In this document: positions 62,827-64,000 of the stretch, one piece after another
Numbering within the stretch: the first letter of the stretch is position 1
How the letters are laid out: every line of letters starts with the position of its first letter
Assembly (NCBI RefSeq): GCF_021728415.1
Contig: NZ_JAKKDV010000003.1
Location: 124,001 to 188,000, forward strand
From: Flaviramulus multivorans
Lineage (GTDB): Bacteria; Bacteroidota; Bacteroidia; Flavobacteriales; Flavobacteriaceae
Length of the DNA stretch: 64,000 nucleotides
Direction: 5' to 3'
Notes under the pieces: model-generated
The model's database searches: none
What the model was told of the DNA's origin: nothing
What the model saw: the letters and a program-made list of their open reading frames with translations, nothing else
Made by a program: the position numbers and the translations under genes

Positions 62827-63780
62827 TTAATTACTTTTTTTAATATGTTCAGCAATTAAGTTAGCAATAATTTCTCTTCCATGATTGTTCCAATGTCTAT
62901 CGTAAATAAGTGTAGTAGGTTTTTTCGATTGTTTTAATGCATTCCCAAAATCTATGTATTCAAAGTTGTTTTTATTTAAATAATCTAAAAAATGTTGCGG
63001 GGTTACATCTACATTTAAAAGAAGAATAAACCTTGTTTTATCAAATCCGTATTTATCAATCAAACTTTTAAAATTATCAACATAAATGTTCTGTTGATAT
63101 TGAATTTCGGCTTCTGTAACCTCTTTTTCTTCATTGCTATTAGCTTTTTTACCAATGGATGCTATTCTTCCCGCTAGTTTCCATAAAGGTTCTAAAACAC
63201 CTATGTTTTGTGTATATACCAATAGTTTTATTTTTCTTGCATTTCTATAAAGTGGCGACTCTAAATGCATTCTATCGGTCACTACATTATATTCACTTCG
63301 CATTAAATCGTTTTCAAACTTTAAACCTAAAACAACATAATCTATCTTATCAAAAGTTTCTTTATAAGCATGTATTAGATGTAGTTGGTCTGCAAAATCG
63401 TAACCCGCATAACCATATTCGTAAACTTCAAAATCTTGTAATTTATTTTCAATTTTTTTTCCAATGGAGTTATAGTAGTTTTGATGAAAACCCTCTATAA
63501 ATGAATCACCAACTAATGCTAATTCTTTTTTATTTAACGTTGGTGCAAACTCTCTATATGAATTATATCCAGAATTATTAATATAAAATTTGGAAAAATT
63601 TTGTCGTCTGTTTCCAGTAACAGAATATCCTTCTTGATTAGGAACCCATTTTTCAACATTAAACTCATCAACAAAACGAGATGGGTTATCTTTACTTAAA
63701 TGAAATATCCGTACAATAATTTCTAAAGTTATCAGAATTAAAACAACATAAAGGCAACTTTTAAAAAATAACTTTTTCAT
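62827..63780 (-). CDS. SGNH/AlgX-like membrane-anchored protein, copy 5
   Basis: 317 residues on the minus strand. An N-terminal membrane helix (about 7-26) is followed by a periplasmic domain. ELALVGDSFIEGFHQNY near 86 has block I GDSF with Ser93. IYDRHWNNHGREII near 290 is the Asp-x-x-His pair in the form seen in AlgJ/AlgX-like acetyltransferase partners. It follows a MBOAT gene after 5 bases, so the pair repeats the arrangement seen four times on the plus strand. Its 3' end is 4 bases from the convergent FemAB-like gene, with no clear terminator between. Confidence 0.82.
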   Translation of the reverse strand: MKKLFFKSCLYVVLILITLEIIVRIFHLSKDNPSRFVDEFNVEKWVPNQEGYSVTGNRRQNFSKFYINNSGYNSYREFAPTLNKKELALVGDSFIEGFHQNYYNSIGKKIENKLQDFEVYEYGYAGYDFADQLHLIHAYKETFDKIDYVVLGLKFENDLMRSEYNVVTDRMHLESPLYRNARKIKLLVYTQNIGVLEPLWKLAGRIASIGKKANSNEEKEVTEAEIQYQQNIYVDNFKSLIDKYGFDKTRFILLLNVDVTPQHFLDYLNKNNFEYIDFGNALKQSKKPTTLIYDRHWNNHGREIIANLIAEHIKKSN

Positions 63781-63785
63781 ATCGT

Positions 63786-64000
63786 TTAAAATTGGAAATA
63801 GATAAATGATCTATCAATATTGCTATCGAAAAATAAAAGCATCAATAATATAACTATTGTATACACAATAAACCTAATTATTTTAGATTTAAACTTAAAG
63901 GGTGCACGCTCATCTTTTCTAATTCTATATTCATATAAAATAAAAACACCTATAAGAATATAATAATCTATCATTCTATAGCCCATAGGATGATTGTAAA
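63786..64000 (-). CDS. MBOAT family acyltransferase, copy 5, C-terminal fragment
   Basis: The minus-strand frame is open to the right edge of the window (about 70 C-terminal residues visible; an internal ATG at 63986 is not the start, since coding continues upstream as YNHPMGYRM). It has the last two hydrophobic helices (MIDYYILIGVFILYEYRI, then FIVYTIVILLMLLFF) separated by a basic loop, and ends RSFIYFQF exactly like the four complete MBOATs here. The adjacent SGNH gene confirms the assignment. The catalytic part lies outside the window. Confidence 0.75.
   Translation of the reverse strand, partial: YNHPMGYRMIDYYILIGVFILYEYRIRKDERAPFKFKSKIIRFIVYTIVILLMLLFFDSNIDRSFIYFQF

Noticed and set aside
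1-64000. tRNA, rRNA, transposase or integrase genes
   Set aside because: None was recognised by reading both strands. The duplications in the locus have no visible insertion-sequence or attachment-site borders.

Overview
The window looks like a chromosome segment of a Bacteroidetes bacterium, most likely a Flavobacteriaceae member (probably marine). The evidence is the low GC content, almost no Shine-Dalgarno sites, -7 boxes of the TAnnTTTG type, a SusC/TonB-receptor-like N-terminus at the left edge, and the protein families present. Nearly all of it is one large surface-polysaccharide (capsule/exopolysaccharide) locus with a few housekeeping genes at its left border.

Layout. 1-6.2 kb: a partial outer-membrane receptor (minus strand), alanine dehydrogenase, a small membrane protein, an initiating sugar-phosphate transferase, a soluble CapD-like dehydratase, proline dehydrogenase and 3-dehydroquinate synthase. 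6.2-12.5 kb (minus strand): the export and first sugar genes, namely Wzc-type tyrosine kinase, Wza-type lipoprotein, membrane-anchored PglF/FlaA1-type 4,6-dehydratase and DegT aminotransferase. A 649-base divergent leader region follows. 13.1-23.1 kb (plus): WbpP-type epimerase, WbpO-type UDP-HexNAc dehydrogenase (giving a uronic acid), Wzx flippase, a QueC-like PP-loop protein, pyruvyltransferase, methyltransferase, two GT4 enzymes and a hexapeptide acetyltransferase.

23.3-31.9 kb holds two consecutive four-gene cassettes of the same architecture: activating enzyme, acyl carrier protein, MBOAT, SGNH/DltD-like protein. In the first the activator is a DltA-like adenylating ligase (aminoacyl donor). 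In the second it is an FkbH-type HAD enzyme, a family that makes glyceryl-S-ACP from 1,3-bisphosphoglycerate. 32-36.5 kb: EpsG-like polymerase, GT2, GT4 and a CapK/PaaK-like ligase, closed by a 44-bp perfect-palindrome terminator. 36.6-38.6 kb (minus): a beta-helix lipoprotein with a 21-bp-phased repeat array upstream. 39-53 kb: MBOAT+SGNH, then seven tandem FemAB/GNAT-like acyltransferase paralogs, a GT4, and another MBOAT+SGNH. 53.2-62.8 kb: two near-duplicate sugar-phosphate transferases bracketing a GNAT-like gene and a second DltA-like ligase with its ACP, then a NeuD/PglD acyltransferase, a flavoprotein-FemAB fusion and two more FemAB-like genes. 62.8-64 kb (minus): a fifth SGNH+MBOAT pair running off the window.

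Working model (inference). UDP-HexNAcA and UDP-diNAcBac-type sugars are built in the cytoplasm and assembled by the GTs on undecaprenyl phosphate. They are flipped by Wzx, polymerised by the EpsG-like protein and exported by Wza/Wzc. An unusually large battery of acylation enzymes decorates the polymer: five MBOATs, five SGNH proteins, three ACPs, two amino-acid-type ligases, one FkbH and ten FemAB-like domains. The FemAB-like proteins would act in the cytoplasm on sugar intermediates, and the MBOAT/SGNH pairs in the periplasm. The parallel Dlt-like and FkbH-driven cassettes and the FemAB array are the most interesting and possibly undescribed parts.
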